DNA from: Ustulina deusta
Taxonomy: Eukaryota > Ascomycota > Sordariomycetes > Xylariales > Xylariaceae
Assembly: GCA_023159155.1 (NCBI GenBank)
Contig: JAJNNX010000040.1
Span: forward strand, 186,001 to 250,000
Direction: 5' to 3'
DNA length: 64,000 bases
Shown here in pieces: positions 25,764 to 37,088 of this stretch (position 1 is the first letter of the stretch; each line of letters begins with the position of its first letter). The notes under the pieces are model-generated. The model had not been told where the DNA came from and did no database searches. It was given only the letters and a program-made list of their open reading frames with translations. Position numbers and translations under genes: made by a program.

Positions 25764-28700
25764 TCAATATCGCCAGCGAGGCTTACCATCTTCTGCCCCG
25801 TTATTACTCTTGCGTGATCCTGCGGCACTAACACGGCCAGTCGAAGTATTACTTGTCTTGGGAACTGGGAGAAGGCTCGTACGCCTCGCCGTTGCTAATG
25901 AAGTGGCTGACCTCTGTTTAGTATCGGCGGGACCACCGTGTGCTCTAGGTGGCTGGAACGAAGCTCTTCGGTTATCGAGAACGCTCGTGGACGCCTTCGA
26001 TGTCAACCGTTGCTTTGGTGCGGCTAAAGTCTGTGGAGTATTTTGACTAGGAGAGGCGGCTGCGACTCGCTCCCGGAAAGAGAGCGGTGAATGAGTATTT
26101 GTCTTAAATGGCGTACCGTCAGGAGCGGGAGAGGCAGACGTTCCTCTCGACAAAGGACTTCGTAAAGGTAATTTAGACTCCTGTGATCCTGGAATAAACG
26201 ATGAGACAGAGCGAACAGGGGTAGGCGTTCTCTTCGTGTATGGGCTTGGCGTGGTGAGGGTCAACGGTTTGAAGTTATGCCCAACATCGGAGTCTCGGGT
26301 GTTAGTAGATATGTTCCAGCGCGGTCGATTGTCCGCGACACTTGAGGTAGACTTTTGGAGGCGACTCCCGAGGGGCGTTGCAGAGCCACTTCGAGCGGGC
26401 GGTGACAAGTTGGATGCGTTGGACAGTGCCGAGAGTCTTGATCCTGGAGTGCGCCGCAAAGGAGGAGCGAGTGTCGAACTGCTCCTCCTAGCCGAAGAGG
26501 GCTGAGGAATACCACTACTGGTACTGGCAGAGCGGCCTTTGCTCTTAGGCAGAGGGGTAACAGGTTCAAGCCCGAGGCTGGACATGACGACTGACGACGG
26601 TGGGGAGCTGCCCGGAGTCTCATTGCCACTGCCAACGGTTGACCTGTCATTCGAGAGCATGCTGGAGACTGAGTCTCGTAGCTGTTGGCTGCGCCTATCA
26701 GCCTGGATCCCTTCCAAGATGGCGTCTATGTCTTTCATCTGCCGCTTCAACTCTTCCCACCGCGATTGTATCTCGGTATGAAATCGCAAGATTTCACCAT
26801 TGACCGTGAGCCTGTCCTGGACACCTTTGTCAATGATGGAGAGAACACGTTCGATAGCTGGCCCATAATGAATCTTCTTGGCCTCGTAGTTCTCAATCTT
26901 CTTGCCCATCACTGGCGGGTTGGAGAATTGGAGACCTTGGTCGACACTCTCGCATAGCTTCGTCATGCTACGATCTACGGACTCAACCAATTTCTGTGCT
27001 TGTCTGCCAGCGCCACGGAAGACGAGAACCCACTTGTCTTCGCCCAGTTCCTTTCTTACTGAGTCCGCGTCCTTCTCGAGTTTCTTGTAGCTGGCTTCAA
27101 GGCCTACTCTCCTCATCTCCAGCTCCTCGCACGCAGTTGGAAAGGCCCTCGACGCCCTTGCCTCAAAAACGGAGAGTCTCATGGGGAGGAAATCCAATGA
27201 AGCGCGTAGTGGCTGCATGCGAGCAAACAGAGCGAGCAGACTCGAATCATCCTGGGTTAACACCGGGGTACCTGGAGAGCTTGGACTGAGTGGAAATGCT
27301 GGCAAACTAAAGCGGTTATTACGGACAACTGCGGGCGGCGTCTCCTCAACAATGGTTTCAAGGTCGGCGATATCAACCCCATCCCCACCTGAAACTGCCA
27401 TCATGGATTTATGTCGCCTTTCTTCCATTTCGAAGACAAGCCGGATAAGATCATCCATCTCATTCTGGATATCACCCAGGACCATGTTCCAGAGTTCTTC
27501 CCATTCCATAGCCGTCTCAACCTGACCTTTAGCACTGTTCAGTGTTTTGCGGATCTTGGTCCAGTCGCTCATGATCAATTCCATCTGTGTGACAGCCTTT
27601 TGCAGGTCTTCATTCGAAACGCTGGCAATGTCATCGCGACACTGCATCTCCTCAATTGCGGTGACGTAGACATTGATCAGCTCTTCGAATCTAGTGATGG
27701 CATTTTCAACCTCCTCGTAACCCTCCCTACCACCAGCCGCGGCCCACTCCACATCATCCTCGCTATCGAGTCCTTCTATGACCTCGGAGGCTTTTGCTAT
27801 CCAGCTTCGAATCTGCTCAGCAGCGCCGATCAAGGCTCTTGCGGCTGCTTGTGCAGTGGGGATCGCGGCAACCCTGCTGGACAAGAGCTCGGCATCGGGC
27901 AATTGCAAAGCGGTTAGCTGGGCAAGCTGGTTGGCAAATGAGGCACGGGATATCGTGTATATGGACCCAGGCCGCTGCAGACCGAGAGGGTTGAAATAGG
28001 GAGGCAAATTGTGCGAGTACTCGACCGATGCCGTGCCTGGCGGCGTGTCTTTGGGTACAGGTGGAGGCGGCGTCGGATCTCGGTCATCGAGCTGCGGCAC
28101 ACGTACATCTCGTTCGAGATGGTCGCGACGTGTGTCCAACGTCGCCTTGGTGCCATTGCCATTGGTGTGATCAGGCAAAATATATTTGTTGGTGTCCATT
28201 TCTAGTGGCGCAGCCCGGCTGATCTCGGGGAGTTCAGGTTTAAACGAGTCGTTCGCCTGTTTGGGAGATGTCGTCGTCTTGTCGTCGTCGTCGCGGCCCG
28301 ATCTCGACCTCGACCTCCTCAACAATTGGAGAGGGGCGCCTGCACCCTTCCACGGACGGCCGCGGCGCTCGACGACAAGTCCGGCGGATTTGAGTTGATG
28401 GTTGCGGTCGAGGGATCGTAGCTGGTGTTCGGGAAGTCGGCCGACGGGCTCTTGCTGCGAGGGGTTGGGCGACGGGTCGGAGGAGTGTTTGGTCCCCGAA
28501 CCAAATCCTAGCGCCTTGAGACGCGCTGCCAAGCCGGGACTCGGTTTCCGACGCTGGAGAGCAGAGGCCTTGACGGATGGGAGAGGCGAGTTGTCGTTGT
28601 TGCCGTCGATGGCAGTTTGGCCGTGTAGTCGCTGGGAACCGAGGGGATCGAGCTGGAGGAGGTCTGGTGACAGGTCGGCAAAAGTCAGGATGGGCTCTGG

Positions 28701-28895
28701 CGGAGCATGGGCGACATGGTGTCGATCTGGCGCGGGCGCGGATGTGTGCGCTAGCAGCCCCGGTTCGGTTTCCTCGGCCAGAGGAGGTTGACGGCTGCTG
28801 TCTTCGTCGTGGTGGAGGAGGTGGGAAGGGGAGGAGGAGCGGGAAGGAGAATGAGGCGATGGAGCCAGGGTGGTGGTGGTGGATAGGCCTGTCAT
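25764..28895 (-). CDS. KAR9: Kar9-type cortical/spindle-positioning protein
   Basis: Single exon, 1,043 residues, ATG at 28895. The N-terminal 280 residues are Pro/Ser-rich and look disordered. Helical segments from about 290 to 700 match the Kar9 domain, including the family-typical GEDKWVLVFRGAGRQAQKLVESVDRSM. The C-terminal 330 residues are basic and Ser/Pro-rich, with two SxIP motifs for EB1/Bim1 binding: SGIP at 794-797 and SFIP at 899-902. The protein ends in KPRWRY. From yeast, Kar9 links Bim1 on microtubule plus ends to type V myosin and actin cables to orient the spindle; many SP/TP sites suggest Cdk regulation. The length exceeds yeast Kar9 (about 644 residues) but suits filamentous fungi. 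Antisense frames over this gene are shadows. Confidence 0.9.
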   Translation of the reverse strand: MTGLSTTTTLAPSPHSPSRSSSPSHLLHHDEDSSRQPPLAEETEPGLLAHTSAPAPDRHHVAHAPPEPILTFADLSPDLLQLDPLGSQRLHGQTAIDGNNDNSPLPSVKASALQRRKPSPGLAARLKALGFGSGTKHSSDPSPNPSQQEPVGRLPEHQLRSLDRNHQLKSAGLVVERRGRPWKGAGAPLQLLRRSRSRSGRDDDDKTTTSPKQANDSFKPELPEISRAAPLEMDTNKYILPDHTNGNGTKATLDTRRDHLERDVRVPQLDDRDPTPPPPVPKDTPPGTASVEYSHNLPPYFNPLGLQRPGSIYTISRASFANQLAQLTALQLPDAELLSSRVAAIPTAQAAARALIGAAEQIRSWIAKASEVIEGLDSEDDVEWAAAGGREGYEEVENAITRFEELINVYVTAIEEMQCRDDIASVSNEDLQKAVTQMELIMSDWTKIRKTLNSAKGQVETAMEWEELWNMVLGDIQNEMDDLIRLVFEMEERRHKSMMAVSGGDGVDIADLETIVEETPPAVVRNNRFSLPAFPLSPSSPGTPVLTQDDSSLLALFARMQPLRASLDFLPMRLSVFEARASRAFPTACEELEMRRVGLEASYKKLEKDADSVRKELGEDKWVLVFRGAGRQAQKLVESVDRSMTKLCESVDQGLQFSNPPVMGKKIENYEAKKIHYGPAIERVLSIIDKGVQDRLTVNGEILRFHTEIQSRWEELKRQMKDIDAILEGIQADRRSQQLRDSVSSMLSNDRSTVGSGNETPGSSPPSSVVMSSLGLEPVTPLPKSKGRSASTSSGIPQPSSARRSSSTLAPPLRRTPGSRLSALSNASNLSPPARSGSATPLGSRLQKSTSSVADNRPRWNISTNTRDSDVGHNFKPLTLTTPSPYTKRTPTPVRSVSSFIPGSQESKLPLRSPLSRGTSASPAPDGTPFKTNTHSPLSFRERVAAASPSQNTPQTLAAPKQRLTSKASTSVLDNRRASFQPPRAHGGPADTKQRSATSLATARRTSLLPVPKTSNTSTGRVSAAGSRKSNNGAEDGKPRWRY

Positions 28896-31800
28896 TTACA
28901 CCTCGTTCTGCCTGCACCCAATCAATATGTGTCGTATAGGTAGCAAAGCGGTGGTATAGGTGTGATGCGATGGGCCAATCAAGTGTCAATTGCTCCGTCG
29001 AACAACGAACAGCGAACAACGAACAACAACCGAGCGATCGCGTCTCGTAATGTCCGCTGCTACCTCATTCGAAGCGAGCAGGAGGGATGCAGCATTGTCG
29101 GCGACTCCAATGCACGGATAGCCTGAAAACTGCGTGGGGAGGCAGCGTCAAAATGAGAATGGGGGATGAGCGAGGGATTGAAGAAGAAACAGAACACCTA
29201 CCTAGTCTGAATGGTCGCCGCCGGGATCTAGTTTAGTTAGGTAAACTCCGAGGTCCCTATCTCGCATACACACACTCTAGCAACCAGTCGTTCAGCTGGG
29301 TCGTTTGAGTTGTTGCACCATGTAATTAATTAGGTTCCTTGCTTACTTGGTGGGTAACCACTGGGAGCAGTTGGTAACGAAAGGTGTTGTGGGGTCTCCA
29401 AGCGTGGAGGTACCTAAGGAGGTGATGTTAGACCAGGTACAGCAGGTATAAGTTGCCACGATTGGTGAGAGCCCGTGGGTTGACCCAAACTTTTCTTCTT
29501 TGCGCTGCCTGTTGTAGCCTATTAGCTACTCAACAAGGAAATGGGACTGGGGAAATATTGTAATTGGCTAGACGTAGCTAATTCTGCATGAGGCGGCAAT
29601 GCATACGCAAAATAGGTACCCAAATTGAGCCGACTGCTGTTTGGTGCGATGGGCGATGGGTACGGTACAATTGGGGGATTAATAGGGGTTCTCGCGTTCA
29701 CTGCAGGTGCCCACTGCAAGCTAGCTGCAGCATTCGTGCAGCAACTGGAGTCTACTGGGCAATCTTATGTGTCGACTTGCCCTCTCCAGCGTACCTAGTA
29801 TGTAAGTTGATTGATGCCAATGAAATGCTCGGGTTCTTGTCAGTGTCTCCTTGGAGTTGAGAATGTCGTGCCCTGGGGTATCAAACGTGTTTCGACTCCG
29901 CGGCCTGGTAAATCCGGTTATTGAGCAGGGAGTTGGTCACAATCATGTGCAGACATACGAACCGCTAAGGAACAAACGAGGGGAGCCTGGAGAGTAGGAG
30001 CATTGTTTCAGAGATCGGGGAAAAGAGAGACAGAGAGAAAAAGAGCGATTGAGCAGAGCTACCAGCCTTCCCGCGTTGTGTTTTGACATGGCTATGTAAT
30101 CCCTTGCGAGGTTGGTTGGTAGTCGTTGGCTGGAAAAGAAACATTTGTCGGAGAACACTTACAAACCTATACTACATCTCACTACATCGCAGACCGAACA
30201 GGTGAAGGGCGTCGGTTGATGATCTCAGAGTCATGGAAACACCTTGTTCGACTCGGCATCTCTTTATTCACTGTCGTCGCTTCGTACGCAGAGGGCACTG
30301 TCCGATCTTGTTATTTCGTGGTCCCGGCAATCTTCTGCCAGCTTGCTAACCTTGCCGCACATAGTGTACCAGCGGCCAATCGGATGTGACGTGCCAGAGG
30401 GATAGGCCTTGCTACTAACGTGATTCTGGCAATCGCACTGACACAGATGGCGACGGGAAAACATCATGCAGGAGCTAATCTAAAGTGTTGGCAATGGCAC
30501 GATGGTGACACAGCAACATCGACTTACCTCCTGTTTTTCTTTCTGATTGGCGATCGCATAGTATTCCGTATAGGTACGAGATGTCTGTCTAGTACTCACC
30601 GCGAATGACCCAGCTGTGCTTTGATGCCTGTCACAGTACTGCCCATACGGTCCCTACCTCCTACCTGGTAGGTATCAATGGCGAATGCGGGGGGAGGCGA
30701 GAGCTCGACGTTGCTTGTTGGGAAGTCGGATGGCTACGAATTGCGGGAGATCGGCATATAAGTAGACTGCTAGTACACATTTACACTACCTACCTTGTAG
30801 TGTATGTCGTCGCATCGATCCTGGAGGTGGTTTGAAGTGTACAGGTAGGTAGACGGTAGGCAAGTGTGTGACTTTTCGGAGGATGGCTTTTCTCATGCCA
30901 GATGTCAGATGATTTGAAGACGCAATTTAATCCATGTGTCTCATATGTATGGTACACATATACTGATCCTGTCACCATGCAGCCCACTACCATCAGTGCC
31001 TCGTAGGTCTACCTGTCTTTAATTCAGCGAGCTACCACCGAGAAATAATCGTCCTGGCTTTGGCCAATAAGCCGTGACTCCATAGCTGGGCGACTTCTCT
31101 GTGAAGAACGATAGGTATATCATAGACATACCGAGTCAGCAGAGACTAGTCTAGAGTTGTGCGCAAGAAGCAAATCGGGAATGCTGTCCTTAGTCATGGC
31201 GATTGGGTGGATACGGGTTTGTGCCGCGGAAACTTTCGAAGAATGTCATCAAATTTTGTTGCCCGGACAAGTCGGCACGCCTTAATTTACTTCGAATACC
31301 GAGATTGTTTACTTTCTCAAAGCGTTAACAACTCTCCGAGCTCTTTAGGCCATTTTCTTCCGCCAAGCAAGTGATACATGGGTACGGAGTATGATAATGA
31401 GAATGCCAGTGCGCTGTCTAAAGCTAGAGCATCACAGCTTTTGGAGGTCATCTATCGTTGTATTACGACGAATGTAATAACACAATAGATAGATGGATTT
31501 TTTCTACACTACGCGTCTTTGTACAAAATCTGACGCGAATGGGAATGACGGTACCTACCTAGCAGCCTTGACAGTACGGGAGCGTGGTTAGTGTAGTAAT
31601 AGGTAATACCGGCCTACACTAAGTAAGCTAATAATAAATTACAGGTGCAGTACACTAAAGAATCCTTGGCTCGGGCTACTCGTACATAGTGTTCTACCTA
31701 CTGTAGGTTCTACCACTTTTGTAGCTCAAGACAAATTGGGCTTAGCGCACTCAGCTTTTGCTCAGACATTATTTATGTATTATTTATGCACTGGGAAATA

Positions 31801-32824
31801 GGTACTACTAGTTCTTAAAATGGAACTTGGAAGGTTAGGTTTTAACTACACGTATAGACAGCACAAGGCTCACTCTACCTATACCAACCGTTTTTATTTT
31901 ATCATCAACTATATAAGACGCCTATAACATACTAAAAAAAATAGACGGCAAAAAGATAACATATAGGTTATGAAGACCCCTAGAAGACGCCATCATGCTG
32001 TTGCTGTTATGGCAGTGGCGACGCTGATGATGAGATAAGGTTGAGGTTGAGGTCGAGGCAGCAGCTTTCTAGAAACATTGGTTTTAAATAATCTCAGGGA
32101 ACAAGAGGCAATCAAAGAGGCAACCAGCGTCAAATCTATGATAACTTAAAAACGGAAAAGGCACATTGTCTTCTTGATGAGCCTGTATTTTCGTATCTAG
32201 ACCTACTGACGACGAGATTTGGTATACCACAGCACATTAACCCAACCTGACACACAATCTAAGGTGCAAAAACTTGGTGCTGTTGCGTGTGTAGCCTCTC
32301 ATAATCATAGATGTGAGCAAATACGTCGCCGCATTAACGTCCCCGTTGCTAGCAAGCTCAGCGACGTCGCGATGAGGCAATGAATAATAGCCTGATTCTA
32401 GAGGACTGTGAGCCGTACCTTAGGCAGCTCCACCTAGCGCAGTTAGTCAGCCAAAACCAGTCAGCTTGTAAAGGCGCAACTACACTAATATCGCTGGAGA
32501 GAGCTGATTGCGGGCAATTGATTAATGTAGATTGTATAAGGCTGTGGTAGTTAATTAGCTGAAGTCCTAGATTTTCACTTCGCATCTAACATCCAACGAT
32601 CCAGCTCATCGTTATCCTAGTGTTCTGGCACGCGTACGCAAAGCTGCGGGCAAAACTAGGAGATAGGAACTGTAGTATCTGCAAATCCGTTGATTTTACT
32701 CGTTTTATTTTACCCCTTTCCAGTGCTTACACAAAGTCACAGTGCTGAAAGACCCTTCAAGCGATAAATAAAATGGCCTCTTTATTTTCCTTCCGGAGCT
32801 AGCAGGCTTCTGCTCATTATTATG
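28896..32824. other. Gene desert of about 3.9 kb
   Basis: The first ~200 bp are the Kar9 promoter. No gene is supported in the remainder. TAGGTA words cluster near 29220 and 30835-30860. The segment 31600-32800 is AT-richer with A/T runs. All frames are short, overlapping and without domains. Confidence 0.5.
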
Positions 32825-33799
32825 CTAATGTTTTATAGAGGCTTCTGAACCCTCTAATTCTCTCAGTGTGGTATCTTCCGTCATGACCGGGTTTTCACGT
32901 TCTTGTTTTCTCCTTGCCGTTCTTGCTGCCCGTTTCGCCTTGATACGGGCCTTCTTGTTTATATTTTTCTGGTGGAGCGCTTCTTGTTCAGCTTTTGCTA
33001 TCTCTGCAGCGGTAGTCGGCCGTGGCTTCCGAGCGATGGCGATAAATGTCTCGAAAACTCTTTCATGAGTAGAATCGAGCCCCATGCGCTTGGCATCAGC
33101 ACCAGCAATCATTAGCAATGAGCGCAGAGCATAGTGAGCATCGTTCCCAGCCGTATGCAAATCGGCATACGGGATTTCGAAAGTATCTAGTATTGCCTCG
33201 AGTCCCAATCGATAATGTAAGCCGAGAGGATATTGGGCGGCCTTGACATTGTCAATGATGTATAAAGGCTGCAGGTCAATGCCTAAATTCAGGAGTGCCT
33301 TGCGGTCACTATTGTCTCCATGGAAAACCAGGATGCTATCTCGATTTCTCGAGCAGATCAAGGACTTCAACTGCACTTTTACTTCTGTTAATGGAATTGA
33401 TTGTGATTTTCCAAATAGGAATTTTCGAGATGCCTTTTCGCAATACCGAGAATTTCCAACGACAAATTGATACGACTCTATGGGATTGGCTTCGTGTGCC
33501 GCGCTGGGCCCTTCGAGTGTTAGGGCATGTAATAATCGAGTGTCAAGTATTGATATACCGATATGGAGCTGCGGATCGGTAGCAAGGCGCTCATAACCTT
33601 GATAAGTATCAACGTCGATTCCTACCAGAAGCACATCCTTCATCAAAGAATTCGACAATGTCACCCCAAGACCAGAGGCCCCAGTTGTCGATGGCGGCTG
33701 ACTTTGATTGGAGTAGCCAAAAAGTTGACGGATTACTAGAATTTCGCTTCGAAGCGGGACAGCGCCAGGTGAGGTCGATCTCTCTACATCAAAAGCCAT
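32825..33799 (-). CDS. Gfd2/YDR514C-like protein with DEDDh exonuclease fold
   Basis: Predicted 324 residues, single exon. The frame stays open upstream to 34000, but the only in-frame ATG is at 33799, so I start there. A 44-codon upstream ORF (33962-33828) could damp translation. The core (about 52-235) has the layout of the Gfd2/YDR514C C-terminal domain, a ribonuclease-H-like DEDDh fold. Motif I is VGIDVD (D62, D64), a mid-domain Asp lies in DNVKAAQYP, and the C-terminal HTAGNDAHYALRSLL (216-229) carries the His/Asp pair. Motif I reads D-x-D where canonical DEDD enzymes have D-x-E, so activity is uncertain. The C-terminal 60 residues are a Lys/Arg/Ala-rich helix, possibly nucleic-acid binding or nuclear-targeting. 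Yeast Gfd2 relates to mRNA export. The substrate here is unknown. Confidence 0.8.
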   Translation of the reverse strand: MAFDVERSTSPGAVPLRSEILVIRQLFGYSNQSQPPSTTGASGLGVTLSNSLMKDVLLVGIDVDTYQGYERLATDPQLHIGISILDTRLLHALTLEGPSAAHEANPIESYQFVVGNSRYCEKASRKFLFGKSQSIPLTEVKVQLKSLICSRNRDSILVFHGDNSDRKALLNLGIDLQPLYIIDNVKAAQYPLGLHYRLGLEAILDTFEIPYADLHTAGNDAHYALRSLLMIAGADAKRMGLDSTHERVFETFIAIARKPRPTTAAEIAKAEQEALHQKNINKKARIKAKRAARTARRKQERENPVMTEDTTLRELEGSEASIKH

Positions 33800-34701
33800 G
33801 GCACCGTGTTGCTGATTTTCTGTACTTCTAGATGACAGATATCCGTGGCTGTTTCGGTCTCCTGGGGAACAATGTAGATGCACTGGTGATATGTCGTGTG
33901 GCGTTCTCCTGTTTGATGGGTGTTGGTATGGAGGTGAGTCTTTGTGTGTAGGTTTGTTCCATGGTTCTGTTTGTAACGGCGTAAAGTTGTGCAAACACAC
34001 TTACCTATACTAGTAGTAGTACCTACCTACCAAGTTCAATTGTGACTAGTAGTTACCTAGGTACCAGCAAGAGGGATGTTGGGTTCAGGCTAAAAGCGGC
34101 ATGGCTCAGATTAAATTCCCAGCACGACACAGTGTAATAAACGCTATCTATGGGGTAGGTACGAGGTATGGCATGAAACAGCACCCCTCCACCTTGGACG
34201 GGCAACAGACGAACAAGCCAAGCTCAAAGGGGAAATGACCCCTTATTGTTTGGAAGTGCACACACGATCATTGTTCCTTTCGAATGTCCTGAATAACTTA
34301 TTATTGTCCCCCGATTACCGATCATCTATAATACACACCAAGGCCTACCTGCCTACTACTACTACCTTTGCCTAACTCGATACATCTCGTTTCAGTTTCA
34401 TCAGCTTATGTTGCTTGCATAATAAAATAGAGCCTCTCTTCTTCTGTCCCGACTACCCCAAGTCGCATCCAGAACTCACTTACATTCGAAGAAGCTGTGG
34501 AGCAGACTTCACTATTCGACGACTCTCTTTTAGCACCGTTACGTTCTCGAGTGTTGACGCTCGCCAGAACTTTCTAGCATTGCATCACTACTTCCGGTTC
34601 CTTGCTCTAATACTTCTTGATCTTCTTGTAATTGGCAAACCCGAATAGCAAGATCACGCAACCCAGGTTCAGATAACTCGCTCCTACGAATACGCGACAA
34701 G
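33800..34701. other. Divergent promoter region
   Basis: This lies between the starts of the Gfd2-like gene (minus) and the unknown gene at 34702 (plus). It carries a 44-codon upstream ORF on the minus strand (33962-33828), TAGTAG/TAGGTA words near 34005-34060, and pyrimidine-rich leader sequence before 34702. No further gene is supported. Confidence 0.5.
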
Positions 34702-36285
34702 ATGGCCGCCAGTCACCATAAGGCACCCACGCTCCGTTGTGACTCGCCTTCGCCCGAGTCAACTCCCAGGCGCCCTCGAGAATCGAGATCGCCCATGCCA
34801 CGCTGCCTATCCACCGGCTCTTCCATATCGCTGGCGTCGAGCACAGATGGATCCTACAGAGACTCGATAGGCAGTGAACCGTACTCTCGTAAATCATCCT
34901 CAAGCTACCACTCGCGGCGATCCGACATCAGCTTTGCCTCCTCCCGTCAATCAACCATGAGCCTTGACAAGCCGCTAAAGCGACGCGGCTATTCGAGGCC
35001 GCAAGGCACCGATTTTGCTGCAAGTGCAAGACACCGAGACAGCGTGCTGAGCCTAGGGAGCATATCACACCTTCAGTATTACTTTGCCCGGACAGGTCTC
35101 TTAGATGGGAAAGGTGGGCAGCTAGCTAGAAAACGGCACCCCAAAGCCACCTTGGATCTGTCATCATTGGATAACTCTGCTTTGCTGAGCCCCAAGCTTG
35201 GGGCATTTGACGGGGATTCATCGTACGCTTCCATGGCCAGCAGCCCGGATCTAGTCGCCCAGACTTTCATCGAAGAGCCCATGGTTGAATCGCCTACTTT
35301 TGACCACGACCGCTTTGATTCGGACGAGTACGAGGAGGTAGATGTCGATGTCTTGCCACCAACAACAAGCACCTATATTCATAGAGAAAAGCCACTTCCC
35401 AAACCACCTACGATTGAGGAGCTTAAAGCCAACCTTACCAAAACCTTGGAAGCTGCCACCAAAGTTTTGGCCGAAGTGGTATCCTCCTCAGCAACCCCTT
35501 CATCGCCGCAACCTACCGCTGCGTCTCCGAAGCCCGGCCAAGGCTGGTATGAGATACAAGGTATGCAAGTGCTCGATGTGATGACACTGGCGATCCAAGC
35601 CGCCAAGGTGTATTATACGACACATGAGCATCCTGACCGCCTAGATGCCATCAAATCAGAGAAAGAAATTCGGTCTGAGCTACTCTCAGTCATGGAGGTA
35701 CTGAAGCACACGGCGACTAGGAATTTCGCCGGTGGGTATCGCGAGGATGAGCTCAAGGTGATGACATCGTGGATCGATAGCATCCGCGTGATGTTGCAGA
35801 GGGAAGAAGAGATGGAGGCGGCTGAGAAGACAGAGAGGGCAAATTGGGTATGGCTAAAGGGTGACTGGACAGGTCGTGAGATTGAACGCGAATTCGCATT
35901 TCTGTCATCCATTGATGGTGAGGCTGATCCTTTACCACCGTGGACCCCCATCGATTCAGCAACAGAACTACCGACCCCATTCCTAGAGAGCTTGCAGAAT
36001 GGACTCCGGCTTGTGAAGCTACACAATGCCTCGGTTAAGAAATCACGGCGGCGTTTTGGCGCCATCGGGTCATTTCACACTGATACGCAAAAGCCATACC
36101 GATGCGCCGAAAATCTGCGATACTGGATCAAAGCCGCTGAGCTGCGATGGGAGGTCATGCTCAAAGTTGATGTGAAGGGTGTCGTATATAATGAGCCCGA
36201 GGCCTGGAAAGATTTCGAGGCGGCTATTTGGCAATGGTGCCGTAAAGTGAGAGAGGAGATCACAGCCGAGTGGCAGCAAAACTAA
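34702..36285 (+). CDS. Ser-rich protein with an unrecognised C-terminal helical domain
   Basis: Single exon, 527 residues, ATG in good context (AAGATGG). I do not recognise the family. Residues 1-110 are Ser/Arg/Pro-rich and probably disordered, with several RxxS-type sites. Residues 110-235 contain HLQYYFARTGLLDGKGGQ and acidic patches (DSDEYEEVDVDVLPP). A predicted coiled or helical stretch starts near PTIEELKANLTKTLEAA (about 240). From about residue 280 to the end the sequence looks like a folded, mainly helical domain rich in Trp: WYEIQGMQVLDVMTLAIQ, MEVLKHTATRNFAGGY, ANWVWLKGDWTGREIERE, LRYWIKAAELRWEV, IWQWCRKV. There is no signal peptide or membrane segment. Coding character is strong because the frame is long and the composition ordered. 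The function is unknown. Confidence 0.85.
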   Translation: MAASHHKAPTLRCDSPSPESTPRRPRESRSPMPRCLSTGSSISLASSTDGSYRDSIGSEPYSRKSSSSYHSRRSDISFASSRQSTMSLDKPLKRRGYSRPQGTDFAASARHRDSVLSLGSISHLQYYFARTGLLDGKGGQLARKRHPKATLDLSSLDNSALLSPKLGAFDGDSSYASMASSPDLVAQTFIEEPMVESPTFDHDRFDSDEYEEVDVDVLPPTTSTYIHREKPLPKPPTIEELKANLTKTLEAATKVLAEVVSSSATPSSPQPTAASPKPGQGWYEIQGMQVLDVMTLAIQAAKVYYTTHEHPDRLDAIKSEKEIRSELLSVMEVLKHTATRNFAGGYREDELKVMTSWIDSIRVMLQREEEMEAAEKTERANWVWLKGDWTGREIEREFAFLSSIDGEADPLPPWTPIDSATELPTPFLESLQNGLRLVKLHNASVKKSRRRFGAIGSFHTDTQKPYRCAENLRYWIKAAELRWEVMLKVDVKGVVYNEPEAWKDFEAAIWQWCRKVREEITAEWQQN

Positions 36286-37088
36286 GGCAAACCCAGGCCA
36301 ATCAATACCTGCCTTCTTCAAGACTTTATGATCATGATAATGATGAAGAGGGTGGTAGAATAGAGAGAGAGAGACGGATCATATGTTACTTGATACGTGC
36401 AAAGAGCTGAAGCACATCCAGACATGATCCATGACAAGGCTCGCTCAGCTACCTTTGATACTTTCGCTTGTATATATCATGTTGTCGTACGCGTCATAAA
36501 ATGTACCCAGAGCATAGCATCCAAACACAAACAAGACGGCTCTCGTCACTCCCATCATTATTCTGTTTCTTTAAAGCTGCATTTGATCGATTTATGGTTT
36601 CGATTCGCCCTAAGCTTCACTCGTAAGTCCTTGTTGCTACCATATGTAGATAACAACTTAGTAAGCAATACCTACTCATTAATACTTTAGGTAGATATGT
36701 ACCGGAAATAAAGATTTTCCCTTCGGTACCTCGGGGTACTGAGGTATCCCCAATACCTCCTGCAAATGATAGATATACAGTGCGTGTATTGGGATAATCA
36801 CCTTGTGTATGCACTGTAATCGTTCTGTTAGGTACAGTACCTAGAAAATTGGGCCCAGCCTTGCAGGCACCCCAAGCTGTTCGTCACCTCCGGTACCTAA
36901 GTACCTAGTCTAAACAGATGGAGCCTCCCGTCATCGCCTTGCAGCTAAGCTTCACCACCCTTCAACAATTCGGCACCATCCAAAACCAAACGATTCTGCT
37001 ACCTCGACTTTTCTCTCCCGAAACCCCTGCGCCATCCGCATCATACTGAATCATCTAACATCGCTTGGGTCACAAGCCAACGACAGCA
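36286..37088. other. 3' region of the unknown gene and Rpt4 promoter
   Basis: No gene is seen. A GA run lies near 36361-36373. An inverted repeat has arms TACAGTGC (36776-36783) and GCACTGTA (36811-36818), and a smaller GGTACCTC hairpin lies just before it. TAGGTA/TACCTA words lie around 36830-36910. The last 150 bp form a C/T-rich leader. Confidence 0.5.

Noticed and set aside
26236..28791. Many open frames antisense to Kar9
   Set aside because: Shadows of the Ser/Pro/Arg-rich coding strand.
33800..34000. Upstream extension of the Gfd2-like protein
   Set aside because: The extension has no ATG (its first codon is GTG), so translation should start at 33799.
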